Part shown: positions 6,307-14,463 of the stretch, one piece after another
How positions within the stretch are numbered: position 1 is the stretch's first letter
Layout: each line of letters opens with the position of its first letter
Assembly (NCBI GenBank): GCA_041496705.1
Contig: JBGQFD010000083.1
Span: 1-16,447, forward strand
Direction of reading: 5' to 3'
DNA from: VBDM01 sp041496705
Lineage (GTDB): Bacteria; Pseudomonadota; Gammaproteobacteria; Burkholderiales; SG8-39
Length of the DNA: 16,447 bases
Notes under the pieces: model-generated
Database searches by the model: none
What the model was told of the DNA's origin: nothing
Seen by the model: only the letters and a program-made list of their open reading frames with translations
Translations under genes and position numbers: made by a program

Positions 6307-7281
6307 TTAGCTATCGCCGCGGAAGCCCGAGGCGCGGATGATCGGTGTCCAGCGGCCATAGTCGCCTTTGACGACGGCGGCGAACTCCGGCGCGCTCATC
6401 TCGCGCACCTCGAGATCGAGGTTGCGCATCTTGTCTCTCATCGCGCTCGAGCGCATGGCCTGGACGAATGCAGCGTTCAATTTCGCTACGGCCTCGGCGG
6501 GCGTGCCCGCGGGCGCGAAAATCCCGAACCAGCCGTCCGCGGTGAGCGCCGGAAGCCCTAGCTCGGCGAAGGTCGGCACGTCCGGCGCACCCGGCGAGCG
6601 CGCTTTGGCGGACATCCCGAGCACCGTGATCTTGCCGGCCTTCGCCTGGGCGAGCATGGTGCCCAGGGGCTGAACCGTCGCCGGGATGTGCCCGGCGACG
6701 ACATCGAGAATCGCCGGCCCGGCGCCCTTGTAGGACACCTGGGCGAGCGGCACGCCCAGCGTCTGGCCGAGCAGCACCCCGAAAAAATGCGTCGAGCCGC
6801 CCGCACCCGACGATGCGAAGCTCGCCTTGTCGGGGTTGGCCTTCGCCCAGCTCACGTAATCGGCGAGCGTCTTCACCGGCAAACCGGCGTGCACGCCGAA
6901 GGCGAAAGCCCAGTTGCCCGCGTGGGCGACCGGCGCGAAATCGGCGAGCGGATCGAAGGGCGGCTTCGAGAGCGTCTGCGGACGGATGATAACGGTCGCA
7001 TCGGGCGCGACCATCAGAGTATTGCCGTCGGGCGCCGCGGCCTTAAGCGCTTCGGCGGCGATCTGCCCGACCGCGCCGGGCCGGTTCTCCACCACCACCG
7101 GCCGCCCGAGCGCCTCGCTCATCGGCTCGGCGAAGAGTCGCCCGAGAACATCGACCGCGCCGCCCGGAGGATAGCCGACGAGCATCTTCGCCGGCGCTCG
7201 CGCGGACTGCGCGAAGGCGGTGCTGCATCCGAGAGCGAGGAGGAGCGCGAACGCACAACAGGAGGCGATCCGGATTCGCAT
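6307..7281 (-). CDS. Bug/TctC-family periplasmic substrate-binding receptor, first in operon
   Basis: A 324-residue Bug/TctC receptor that heads the minus-strand operon. The signal peptide runs to about AFA (residue 24). It lacks the usual YPxRPIR start and has APAKMLVGYPPGGAVDVLGR instead, making it the most divergent of the three receptors. Standard landmarks follow: ENRPGAVGQIAAE, APDGNTLMVAP and VSYKGAGPAILDVVAGHI. No Shine-Dalgarno sequence precedes the ATG at 7281, and a -10-like TAGAAT lies 6 bp upstream of it, so the message could be leaderless. The gap to the divergent MFS gene is under 50 bp. The ligand is unknown. Confidence 0.92.
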   Translation of the reverse strand: MRIRIASCCAFALLLALGCSTAFAQSARAPAKMLVGYPPGGAVDVLGRLFAEPMSEALGRPVVVENRPGAVGQIAAEALKAAAPDGNTLMVAPDATVIIRPQTLSKPPFDPLADFAPVAHAGNWAFAFGVHAGLPVKTLADYVSWAKANPDKASFASSGAGGSTHFFGVLLGQTLGVPLAQVSYKGAGPAILDVVAGHIPATVQPLGTMLAQAKAGKITVLGMSAKARSPGAPDVPTFAELGLPALTADGWFGIFAPAGTPAEAVAKLNAAFVQAMRSSAMRDKMRNLDLEVREMSAPEFAAVVKGDYGRWTPIIRASGFRGDS

Positions 7282-7287
7282 AGGCCG

Positions 7288-7293
7288 ATTCTA
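7288..7293 (-). promoter_or_regulatory. Possible -10 hexamer of the Bug-Bug-hydrolase-crotonase operon
   Basis: TAGAAT on the minus strand matches five of six bases of the consensus -10. A start point six to seven bases downstream would fall at the ATG itself (7281). No recognisable -35 is seen at 16-18 bp, so this is tentative. Confidence 0.25.
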
Positions 7294-7326
7294 GCCGCTT
7301 GGCGGGAGATGAGGACGGCAGATATC

Positions 7327-8520
7327 ATGCGGCAGGCTCGCCGTCGAAATGAAATCGTGACTTCTCCGCATCCGCTCGGCCGGGGCATGATGGTGCTGCT
7401 CGCGGTGTCGGTGTTCGCGGGAGCGGGCACCATCCATTACCAGACGCCGATGCTCGCGGCCTTCGCCGCCGAGTTCAATGCCGACGCGGCGGCGGCGGGA
7501 TGGGTCGCGACGCTGACTTTCGGCGGCTTCCTCGCCGGCACGATTTTTCTCGTTCCGCTCGGCGACCGCTTCGACAAGCGGCGGCTCATCCTGGCCGAAC
7601 TCGCGGTGCTGATCGTCGCCTTGCTCGCGATGGCGGCCGCGCCGTCGCTCGCCACCCTCGCCGTAGCAAGCCTCGTCGTCGGCATCACCGCCGGCTTTGC
7701 CCAGCTCGTCATCCCGCTCGCGGCGGAGCTCGCCCCGCCAGAAAAACGCGGGCGCGTGATGGGCGCGATCCTGGCGTGCCTGTTTCTCGGCATCCTCTTC
7801 GGGCGCATGGCGGGCGGCCTCACCGCCGCGACGCTCGGCTGGCGCTGGACCTACGTGGGCGCGGCGGTGATGCTTTCCGCGCTTGCGCCCGCGCTCGCGC
7901 TGTGGCTGCCCAGCGTGCCCGCCAAGACGCAGCTCGGCTACGTCCGCCTCCTGCGCTCGCTCGCCGGATTCCTGCGCGACAACGCGACCTTGCGCCGCGC
8001 CTCGGCGATCCAGTTCCTGCTCGGCATCTCCTACGGGGGTTTCTGGGCCACGGTCGCGCCGATGATGCTGCTCTTCCACGACTTCGGGCCGGCGCAGACC
8101 GGCTTGATGGGCATCCCCGGCGCCGCGGGAATCCTGATCGCGCAGCCCGCGGGCCGCTGGCTGGACCGGTACGGCGCCTTCCCGATCGTGACCGCCGGCG
8201 CGTGCCTGGTGCTCGCTGCTTTCGTCGTCTTCGCCTTCGCACAATGGTGGCTCGCCGCGGCGATCGCCGGCGCGGTGCTGCTCGACTGCGGCATACGCGC
8301 GACCCTGGTCGCGAACCAGACCCTCATCACCTCGGTCGCGCCGGAGGCGCGCAGCCGCTTCAACACCGTGTTCGGCGCGCACGTCTGGGGCGGAAATGCG
8401 ACCGGAGCGTTTCTCGCGAGCATGGCGCTCGCGCACTCGGGCTGGACCGCGGTGTGCGTCATTGCCGTGAGCGCGTCGTGCGTCGCGCTGTTCATGCAGT
8501 GGCGCACACGGCGCCGATAG
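7327..8520 (+). CDS. Major facilitator superfamily transporter (drug:H+ antiporter-like)
   Basis: A protein of about 397 residues made mostly of hydrophobic helices, consistent with 12 membrane segments. MFS motif A reads LGDRFDKRRL between helices 2 and 3 (about residues 78-87), and PPEKRGRVMGAI in the middle matches the usual loop before helix 5. The length and motif fit the DHA1-type efflux group (NepI/AraJ-like). The substrate is not predictable: it may export a product of the divergent operon, or be unrelated to it. The start at 7327 has AGGA 11 bases upstream; an in-frame ATG at 7309 lies directly against GGGAG and is the alternative. The gene ends two bases before the convergent regulator gene, with no hairpin between them. 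Confidence 0.9.
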   Translation: MRQARRRNEIVTSPHPLGRGMMVLLAVSVFAGAGTIHYQTPMLAAFAAEFNADAAAAGWVATLTFGGFLAGTIFLVPLGDRFDKRRLILAELAVLIVALLAMAAAPSLATLAVASLVVGITAGFAQLVIPLAAELAPPEKRGRVMGAILACLFLGILFGRMAGGLTAATLGWRWTYVGAAVMLSALAPALALWLPSVPAKTQLGYVRLLRSLAGFLRDNATLRRASAIQFLLGISYGGFWATVAPMMLLFHDFGPAQTGLMGIPGAAGILIAQPAGRWLDRYGAFPIVTAGACLVLAAFVVFAFAQWWLAAAIAGAVLLDCGIRATLVANQTLITSVAPEARSRFNTVFGAHVWGGNATGAFLASMALAHSGWTAVCVIAVSASCVALFMQWRTRRR

Positions 8521-8522
8521 GC

Positions 8523-10226
8523 TCAGAATCCCAGCCCGCCCAGCGCCTGCGCGAGCTTTGTCTTCTGCGCAACGTCGGTCATCGGTTCGGTTTCCAGCCA
8601 ACCGCGGCCGGAGAAACCAGGCTGTAGCACGCGGATCTCCTCCGCTTCCCAAGCCGCAGCCGCTTTGTCGCCAGCCGTTACATGCAAGGTCGCCATGTAA
8701 ACATGCGCCTCGAGGTTCACGGCGTTGCGTGACAGCGCGTGTTCCAGATTGACCCGCGCCTGCTCCAGGTCGCCGAGAAACAGAAACGCCCGTCCGAGTA
8801 TTAAAAAGTAGAGAGAGCCCGCCTGGGGGTCGAGGCGCATCGCGGTACGCAACAACGGCACCGCGTCTGCCGGACGCCCCACGTACGTCTTGATGCCGCC
8901 CATCAGCGCATAGCCATCAGCGTACGATGGGTAGAGCCGTACGGCGGTCTCCAGGTACCGCAGCGCCTGCTGGTGCTGACGCCGTACCATATGCACGAAA
9001 GCCAGCACCCAGTACGTCTCCGGAATGTCCGGGTCTATCTGGTATGCTGTCCGGGCCAGTTCGAATGCGCGGTCGAGGGCGGCGGCGCCGTCCCCGGTCC
9101 ACTGGTTGCGGTAGTCCGCAGCGTAAGTCAGCGCGAGCCCCGCATACGCACGCGCAAAGGCCGCGTCCAGCGCGATGGCGCGCCGGAACATTTCGCGCGC
9201 GGTCCCGTTCTCCGCTCTTTGCCGGACGAGCAGCCCCGACTGCCCGCGCTGGAAGGTTTCGTAGGCTTCCAGATTGCGGGTGTGGCGCTGCGCCATGCGC
9301 CGCAGTTCGGCCTCGCTGACCTTCGCAGGCAGTACATGGAGAATCTTCGGCCCCAGCTCGTCCTGGATCGCGAAGAAGCCGCTCAGCGCGCGGTCGAACC
9401 GCTCGGACCACAACTGTTTCCCCGTCTTGGCGTCGGTGAGATGGACGTGCAGCCGCAGGCGCTCGTCGACGCGCTGGACGGATCCGGACACGAGATAGCG
9501 GATCGGTGGCGCGTCGGTCGGCGTCTCACCGCCCGCCTGGCCGCCCATGGGCGCAAAGCCGATGACCGAGAGCCCGGACACCTTCGAGAGGTCGGTCACG
9601 AGGTCCGCTGTAATGCCTCGAGCCAGCAGCACCGCCTGCGGGTCGTTGCCCAGTGTCTCGAACGGCCTGATGGTAACGGTCGGTTGCGCTGTGCGGTCTG
9701 CTTCGATGCTTGCCATCGGTGCCTGGCCCGGCGGGACGCCAGTTGCCCGCTCGCCCTTGATCCACCAGACTCCGGCTGCCGCGAGCAGCAGCGCGGCCAC
9801 ACCCGCTCCCGCCATCCATGGGACGCGGCGTTCGGCGTGCAAGGATTGCGAATCGGGCCGAGCCGGCGCGGAGACGATGTTCTCCGATCGGAGCACCTGA
9901 GGGATGAGCCGGTAGCCCCCCTTCGAGATCGTCTGGATATAAGCCGGCTTCTCCGGAGCATCCCCCAGTGCCTTGCGCAGCTTGATGACGACCTGGGTGA
10001 GGGAATCGTCGCCCACGACAACGTCGGACCAGACGGCTGAAAGCAGCGCTTCGCGGCTCACGACCTGACCCGGCCGGTCCGCGAGGTAGACAAGAACCGC
10101 CATGGCCTTGGGCTCGAGCTTCACGGTCTTGCCCGCAGCCGAGAGTTGATTCAGCGCGGGCTCGACCGTCCAGTCGCCCACCTGCAGCCTGCCCGGCGCG
10201 GGAGGTGATTCGGTGCTAACGGGCAT
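8523..10226 (-). CDS. ToxR/CadC-like membrane regulator: winged helix, TM helix, TPR
   Basis: A 567-residue one-component regulator. Residues 14-110 form an OmpR/ToxR-type winged-helix DNA-binding domain, with KLEPKAMAVLVYLADRPGQV, SREALLSAVW and the wing YIQTISKGGYRLIP. Residues 135-157 are one membrane helix (VPWMAGAGVAALLLAAAGVWW). Residues 181-295 resemble the TolB-like sensor segment found in similar regulators and adenylate cyclases (VTIRPFETLGND, LVSGSVQRVDERLRLHVHL). Several tetratricopeptide-like repeats follow to about residue 535. DNA binding would be cytoplasmic and the sensor half periplasmic. It is divergent from an exported TPR protein 154 bp away, the most likely target. The signal is unknown. 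Its 3' end nearly touches the MFS gene. Confidence 0.9.
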   Translation of the reverse strand: MPVSTESPPAPGRLQVGDWTVEPALNQLSAAGKTVKLEPKAMAVLVYLADRPGQVVSREALLSAVWSDVVVGDDSLTQVVIKLRKALGDAPEKPAYIQTISKGGYRLIPQVLRSENIVSAPARPDSQSLHAERRVPWMAGAGVAALLLAAAGVWWIKGERATGVPPGQAPMASIEADRTAQPTVTIRPFETLGNDPQAVLLARGITADLVTDLSKVSGLSVIGFAPMGGQAGGETPTDAPPIRYLVSGSVQRVDERLRLHVHLTDAKTGKQLWSERFDRALSGFFAIQDELGPKILHVLPAKVSEAELRRMAQRHTRNLEAYETFQRGQSGLLVRQRAENGTAREMFRRAIALDAAFARAYAGLALTYAADYRNQWTGDGAAALDRAFELARTAYQIDPDIPETYWVLAFVHMVRRQHQQALRYLETAVRLYPSYADGYALMGGIKTYVGRPADAVPLLRTAMRLDPQAGSLYFLILGRAFLFLGDLEQARVNLEHALSRNAVNLEAHVYMATLHVTAGDKAAAAWEAEEIRVLQPGFSGRGWLETEPMTDVAQKTKLAQALGGLGF

Positions 10227-10263
10227 GATTCGGCTTCAAGGTGACCTCATTGCAACGCGCTGA

Positions 10264-10292
10264 ATTATGCGGTGTTTCGTGGCCTTCGCCAA
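10264..10292 (-). promoter_or_regulatory. Sigma70-type promoter of the membrane regulator gene
   Basis: On the minus strand TTGGCG (10287-10292) and CATAAT (10264-10269) are separated by exactly 17 bp. The -10 matches five of six consensus bases, the -35 four of six. The predicted start near 10257 leaves a leader of about 30 bases before the ATG at 10226. The rest of the 154-bp divergent gap shows no equally clear promoter for the rightward gene. Confidence 0.5.
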
Positions 10293-10370
10293 AGCTTAGC
10301 CGTTTCTTCGGGATTTTCTTACCCGAGCTCGCGTTCAATGCTCCGGCTGTGGTAAATCCATCAACTTAGA

Positions 10371-10376
10371 AGGAGG
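10371..10376 (+). promoter_or_regulatory. Strong ribosome binding site of the exported TPR gene
   Basis: AGGAGG lies four bases before the ATG at 10381. It is the strongest Shine-Dalgarno sequence in the window, fixes the start, and suggests efficient translation once the gene is transcribed. Confidence 0.8.
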
Positions 10377-10380
10377 AAAC

Positions 10381-11985
10381 ATGAATACTCGGCAGGCACT
10401 CATTTTCAGCGCGTTCCTTTCAGGACTGGCAGCTCAAGGCGTGCTGGCGCACGACGACGATCCCAAGCAGGCCGCCGGCCGGCCTCCGGAACGACTCGGC
10501 AAGGTGAATTTTCCGACGTCCTGCGATCCGAAGGTGCAGGCGCAGTTCGAACGCGGCGTGGCGCTGCTGCATTCGTTCTGGTTCCCGGAAGGCCGCAAGG
10601 CGCTCCTTGGCGTGCTCGAAGCCGACCCGTCGTGCTCGATCGCCTACTGGGGCATAGGCGTCAACCGGCTGCTCAATCCGTTTGGCGGGCAGCCAGCGGA
10701 GAAAGTCCTGCTGGAAGGCCAGGCCGCAGTGGACAAAGCCCTGGCAGCCCCGGCGAAAACGCAACGCGAGCGCGATTACGTCGATGCGATCGCGGCCCTG
10801 TATACGCACGACAAGGCACCCTGGCGCGAGCGCGTGCTGAGGTATGAAAAGGCAATGGAGCAGCTCGCGCAGCGCTACCCGGAGGACAAGGAAGCCGCGA
10901 TCTTCTATGCGCTCGCGCTCAATGTCGCTGCGGACCCGAATGACAAGACCTTCGCCCGGCAGCTCAAGGCCACCGCGATTCTCGAGCCGATCTTCGCCGC
11001 GCAGCCCGATCATCCGGGCGTGGCGCACTACCTGATCCACAGCTACGACTACCCGCCGATCGCCGGAAAGGGCCTGCCGGCGGCGCGCAAATACTCGACC
11101 ATCGCGCCCTCGGCGGCGCACGCGCTGCACATGCCCTCGCACATCTTCACGCGCGTCGGCGCCTGGGAGGACTCGATCGAGACCAACCGGCGCTCGGAAG
11201 AGACCGCGCGCAAGAACAACACGCCCGACGAAATCCTCCACGCGCTCGACTACCAGGTCTATGCGGCGCTGCAGCTGGCGCGCGACGCGGAGGCGAAGCG
11301 CGCGATCGAGCGCGGCGAGGCCGAGGCGGCTCGCTACGAGCGCAACGCCGGCGCCTACGCGCTCGCTGCGGGCGGCGCGCGCTACGCGATGGAGCGCGGC
11401 GACTGGAAAATGGCCGCGCAGCTGAAACCGCGCGCAAGCAGTTTTCCCTATACCGACGCCACGATCCACTTCGCGCGCGCGATCGGCGCGGCACGCTCGG
11501 GCGACGCCGACTCCGCGCAGAAGGACGTGGCGCAGCTCGCGCAGTTGCGCGATACGCTCGCGGCGCGCAAGGACGCCTACTGGACTGGGCAAGTCGAGGT
11601 GCAGCGCCTCGGTGCGCAGGCCTGGGTTGAGCTTGCACAAGGCAAGCGCGACGCCGCGCTTGCGCTGATGCGCCAGTCCGCGGACATGGAGGATGCAAGC
11701 GAGAAATCGCCGGTCACCCCGGGCTACGTCGCGCCGGCGCGTGAACTGCTCGGTGAAATGCTCTTGGAACTGAAGCAGCCGGCGCAGGCGCTGAAGGAAT
11801 TCGAGGCGTCCGCCCTGCACGAACCGAACCGCTTCCGCAGTACCTACGGCTCGGCGCTCGCGGCGGCGCAGGCCGGCGACACGGCAAGGGCTCGTGCTTA
11901 CTACGCGAAGCTGCTCGAGCTCGCCGGAAAGGGCGACGTCCGGGCGGAGCTGCGGCAGGCGAAGACCTGGCTCGCGCGCAACTGA
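10381..11985 (+). CDS. Exported tetratricopeptide-repeat protein with histidine cluster
   Basis: A 534-residue protein with a Sec-type signal peptide, probably cleaved after LAHD or VLA near residue 23, and an alpha-helical TPR-like body. Recognisable family stretches are ALLHSFWFPEGRKALLGVLE (61-80), ADPSCSIAYWGIGVNRLLNP (81-100), HPGVAHYLIHSYDYP (211-225) and HALHMPSHIFTRVGAW (247-262). The last two hold six histidines (211, 216, 220, 247, 250, 254), reminiscent of a metal site. Cys48 and Cys85 are the only obvious cysteines and could form a disulfide. Similar exported TPR proteins occur in several phyla without known function. It is divergent from the TPR-bearing membrane regulator, so the two may form one sensing or response unit. 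Confidence 0.88.
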   Translation: MNTRQALIFSAFLSGLAAQGVLAHDDDPKQAAGRPPERLGKVNFPTSCDPKVQAQFERGVALLHSFWFPEGRKALLGVLEADPSCSIAYWGIGVNRLLNPFGGQPAEKVLLEGQAAVDKALAAPAKTQRERDYVDAIAALYTHDKAPWRERVLRYEKAMEQLAQRYPEDKEAAIFYALALNVAADPNDKTFARQLKATAILEPIFAAQPDHPGVAHYLIHSYDYPPIAGKGLPAARKYSTIAPSAAHALHMPSHIFTRVGAWEDSIETNRRSEETARKNNTPDEILHALDYQVYAALQLARDAEAKRAIERGEAEAARYERNAGAYALAAGGARYAMERGDWKMAAQLKPRASSFPYTDATIHFARAIGAARSGDADSAQKDVAQLAQLRDTLAARKDAYWTGQVEVQRLGAQAWVELAQGKRDAALALMRQSADMEDASEKSPVTPGYVAPARELLGEMLLELKQPAQALKEFEASALHEPNRFRSTYGSALAAAQAGDTARARAYYAKLLELAGKGDVRAELRQAKTWLARN

Positions 11986-11999
11986 GTGAAACGCCTGAG

Positions 12000-12716
12000 C
12001 TAGGACTCCGTGGTTTCGCCGAGGTACGCGCGCCGGATGTGAGGCTGCGCCAGCATTTCCTGCGGCGCGCCCTCGGCCACGATCCTGCCCTCTTCGAGCA
12101 CGTAAGCTCGCGTTGCCATCTCGAGCGCCATGGCGACGTTCTGCTCGACCAGCAGGACCGCGATGCCGCCGCGATTGATTTCGCGGATGACCTCGAACAT
12201 CTCGAGAACCACCGAGGGCGCAAGCCCGAGCGAGGGCTCGTCGAGCAGCAGCAGCCGCGGCTGCGCCATCATCGCGCGGCCAATCGCGAGCATCTGCTGC
12301 TGCCCCCCCGACAGCGTCCCGGCCGGCGCCTCGAACCGCTCCCGCAGCACCGGAAAGATGGAAACCACCCGCTCGAGCGATTCCCTGCGATTGGCCCGTG
12401 CCGCCCGCCTGTAGCTTCCGAGCTCGAGGTTCTCCCTGACCGTCAAACTGGTGAACAGGCGCCGGCCTTCCGGGACGATGGCAATGCCCCGGTCGCAGAA
12501 CCGGTTGTGCGGCAGCCGGTTCAGAATCCGGCCATCCATGGCGAGGCTGCCGGCCGCGATCGGGTTGAGGCCGGCGATGGCGTTGATCAACGTGGTCTTG
12601 CCGGCGCCGTTGGGACCCACCACGCACACCAGCTCGCCCGCGGCCATCCTGAGAGAGACGTTCCACAGCGCAGTGGCCGCGCCGTAGGCGACCTGGATGC
12701 GATCGAGCTCAAGCAC
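12000..12716 (-). CDS. livF: LivF-type ABC transporter ATPase
   Basis: A 238-residue nucleotide-binding protein of the branched-chain amino acid/amide (HAAT) importer family. It has Walker A GPNGAGKT (34-41), signature LSGGQ (135-139) and Walker B LLLLDEP (155-161). IVPEGRRLFTSLTVRENL is diagnostic of LivF, as are VEQN and the YLGE ending. The start is GTG at 12716, overlapping the stop of the upstream permease-ATPase gene by eight bases, with a G-rich site about eight bases upstream. It pairs with the LivG-like ATPase half of the upstream gene in the inner membrane. It is the last gene of the operon and converges with the exported TPR gene 14 bp away; no terminator is visible. The transported substrate may be an amino acid, amide, urea or aromatic acid. 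Confidence 0.95.
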   Translation of the reverse strand: MLELDRIQVAYGAATALWNVSLRMAAGELVCVVGPNGAGKTTLINAIAGLNPIAAGSLAMDGRILNRLPHNRFCDRGIAIVPEGRRLFTSLTVRENLELGSYRRAARANRRESLERVVSIFPVLRERFEAPAGTLSGGQQQMLAIGRAMMAQPRLLLLDEPSLGLAPSVVLEMFEVIREINRGGIAVLLVEQNVAMALEMATRAYVLEEGRIVAEGAPQEMLAQPHIRRAYLGETTES

Positions 12717-14463
12717 GGGATTTCCCCGCTTGGGGTTTTCCCAAATACGCGGTGACGACTTCCGCCCGGCCCATCACGTCCTTCGGGCTGCCCTCCGCGA
12801 TCACCCGGCCGTGGTTCAGCACCACGATCCGGTCGGTCAGCTCCATCACCGCGCGCATCACGTGCTCGACGAAGATGATGGTCGCACCCTGGTCGCGGAT
12901 CGCCCGGATGGTGCGAATGGCGTCGTCGATCTCGGAAGGAGTCAGGCCCGAGAGCACTTCGTCCAGCAGCAGCAGGCTCGAGCGCGATGCCAGCGCGCGC
13001 GCGAGTTCGAGGAATTTCCGCTGGTGCAGATTGAGGGCTTCCGGCAGCGCATCGGCCTTCGCGGCGAGCCCGGTGAACTCGAGCCAGTACCGCGCTTCGC
13101 GCTCGGCCGCGGCCCGGCCCAGCCCGGCATGCCCGAACATTGCCGGAAGCGCGACGTTCTGCAGAACGCTCATGTGCGCGAACGGCCTGGGAATCTGGTA
13201 GGTGCGCGCGATGCCGGCATGGGCGATGCGGTGCGCCTCCAGCCCGGCGATGTCGCGACTCTCGAACACGATGCGGCCCGAATCCGAACGGTAATGCCCG
13301 CTCACGAGATTGATGGTGGTGGACTTGCCGGACCCGTTCGGCCCCACGAGGCCGAGAATTTCGCCTCGCCGCACTTCCAGGTCGACGCCATCGAGGGCCT
13401 GCAGCCCCTTGAACGCCTTGGAGAGCCCGCGGATCTCGAGCAGCGTTCCGGAACCGGAATTTCCGCGCGGGCGCACAGACGGCGCGAGCGCGGCCCCGGC
13501 GGTTGGAGCCGCGCCGGAGCGCCGCCGGCCCTCCAGGCGTGGAAGGAGTCGGCCGAGCAAGCCATCCGGAAGGAACAGAATGACCACGATCAGGATGAGT
13601 CCCACGGCGGCGCGGCCGGCGACGGCGTAGTCGCCCGCGGTGAAGGCATACAGCAGCCCGGTGATGACCGTTGCGCCGACGGCCGGGCCGAGCCAGTGGC
13701 GCGAGCCCCCGAGCACGCTCATCAGCACCACGGTCAGGGGAACGATGATCGAGAAGGTTTCGCCGACCGTGACATAGGAAATGAACATCGCGTGTATGCC
13801 GCCGGCCATGCCGGCAAGCCCGCACGACAGCCCGAACGCCTGCATCTTGTAGCGGAACGTCGGGACGCCCATGACTTCGGCCACGTCTTCGTCGTCGTGG
13901 ATTGCGAACAATCCGGTGCCCAGCTTCGACCGGTAGACGCCGTAGGCGATCCACAGAGTGGCAAGCGCCATGGCGAGCGCCAGGACATAGAAGGTCGACG
14001 ACGGCGAGGGCATGAGTGCCGGCAGCGCGACACCGCCCAGGTTGACGCCCTGGCCGCCGTCGATCCGCGTGTTCAGAACGACAGTGGCGAGCACGAAGGT
14101 GACCGCGAGCGTGAGCAGCGCGAACAGCTCTCCGCGCACCCTGCCGACCCGGAAGACCACTGCACCGATTGCCACGCCGAACAGCGACGCCAGGAGCGCC
14201 GCAGCCGGAAGCGTCCACAGGAACGGCACTTCGAACGTTCCGGCGAGCACCGCCGTGGTGTACATGCCGACGCCGAAGAACGCGCCGTGCCCGAAGGAGA
14301 AGTAACCGGAATAGCCGCTCAGGATGTTCCAGGAAGTCGCCAGCACGATCCAGTAGAACACCAGGTACAGGAACGACTCGTAGAAGGCGGGCGGCTTGAA
14401 AAACGGCACTGCGGCGAGCGCCAGCCCCGCGATCCCGATCCACCCCGGTGCCGTGATCCGCAT
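12709..14463 (-). CDS. LivM-LivG fusion: ABC permease joined to ATPase
   Basis: A 584-residue natural fusion. Residues 1-305 are a LivM-type permease with many membrane helices and the hallmark SGYSGYFSFGHGAFFGVGMY (49-68). Residues 306-340 are a charged, Gly/Pro-rich linker. Residues 341-575 are a LivG-type ATPase with Walker A GPNGSGKS (374-381), TYQIPRPFAHMSVLQNV (421-437), Walker B LLLLDE (497-502) and switch VEH (His534). The signature is LNLHQ (477-481) instead of LSxGQ, and DEVLSGLTP replaces the usual DEPxxGLNP. Fused permease-ATPase proteins of this kind are known in Burkholderiales. Its ATG directly follows the livH stop (TAAATG), so translation is probably coupled. Confidence 0.94.
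   Translation of the reverse strand: MRITAPGWIGIAGLALAAVPFFKPPAFYESFLYLVFYWIVLATSWNILSGYSGYFSFGHGAFFGVGMYTTAVLAGTFEVPFLWTLPAAALLASLFGVAIGAVVFRVGRVRGELFALLTLAVTFVLATVVLNTRIDGGQGVNLGGVALPALMPSPSSTFYVLALAMALATLWIAYGVYRSKLGTGLFAIHDDEDVAEVMGVPTFRYKMQAFGLSCGLAGMAGGIHAMFISYVTVGETFSIIVPLTVVLMSVLGGSRHWLGPAVGATVITGLLYAFTAGDYAVAGRAAVGLILIVVILFLPDGLLGRLLPRLEGRRRSGAAPTAGAALAPSVRPRGNSGSGTLLEIRGLSKAFKGLQALDGVDLEVRRGEILGLVGPNGSGKSTTINLVSGHYRSDSGRIVFESRDIAGLEAHRIAHAGIARTYQIPRPFAHMSVLQNVALPAMFGHAGLGRAAAEREARYWLEFTGLAAKADALPEALNLHQRKFLELARALASRSSLLLLDEVLSGLTPSEIDDAIRTIRAIRDQGATIIFVEHVMRAVMELTDRIVVLNHGRVIAEGSPKDVMGRAEVVTAYLGKPQAGKSRA

Noticed and set aside
5319..6359. Upstream extension of the alpha/beta hydrolase frame through the second Bug gene
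   Set aside because: The extension is out of frame with a clear receptor gene and Arg-rich; the ATGA overlap at 5315-5318 gives a natural start.
7222..7230. Lipoprotein signal (LALGC) in the first Bug receptor of the operon
   Set aside because: The residues before the cysteine fit a lipobox poorly (Ala at -3, Leu at -2), and a normal signal peptidase I site (AFA before QS) follows shortly after.
7291..8652. Minus-strand open frame of 453 codons opposite the MFS transporter
   Set aside because: Low-complexity Arg/Gly/Ala/Glu composition and no motifs; the plus strand here encodes an evident MFS protein.
11986..11999. Terminator between the exported TPR gene and livF
   Set aside because: The 14-bp gap holds no compact stem-loop or T-run; GAAAC and GTTTC nearby are too far apart for a useful hairpin.
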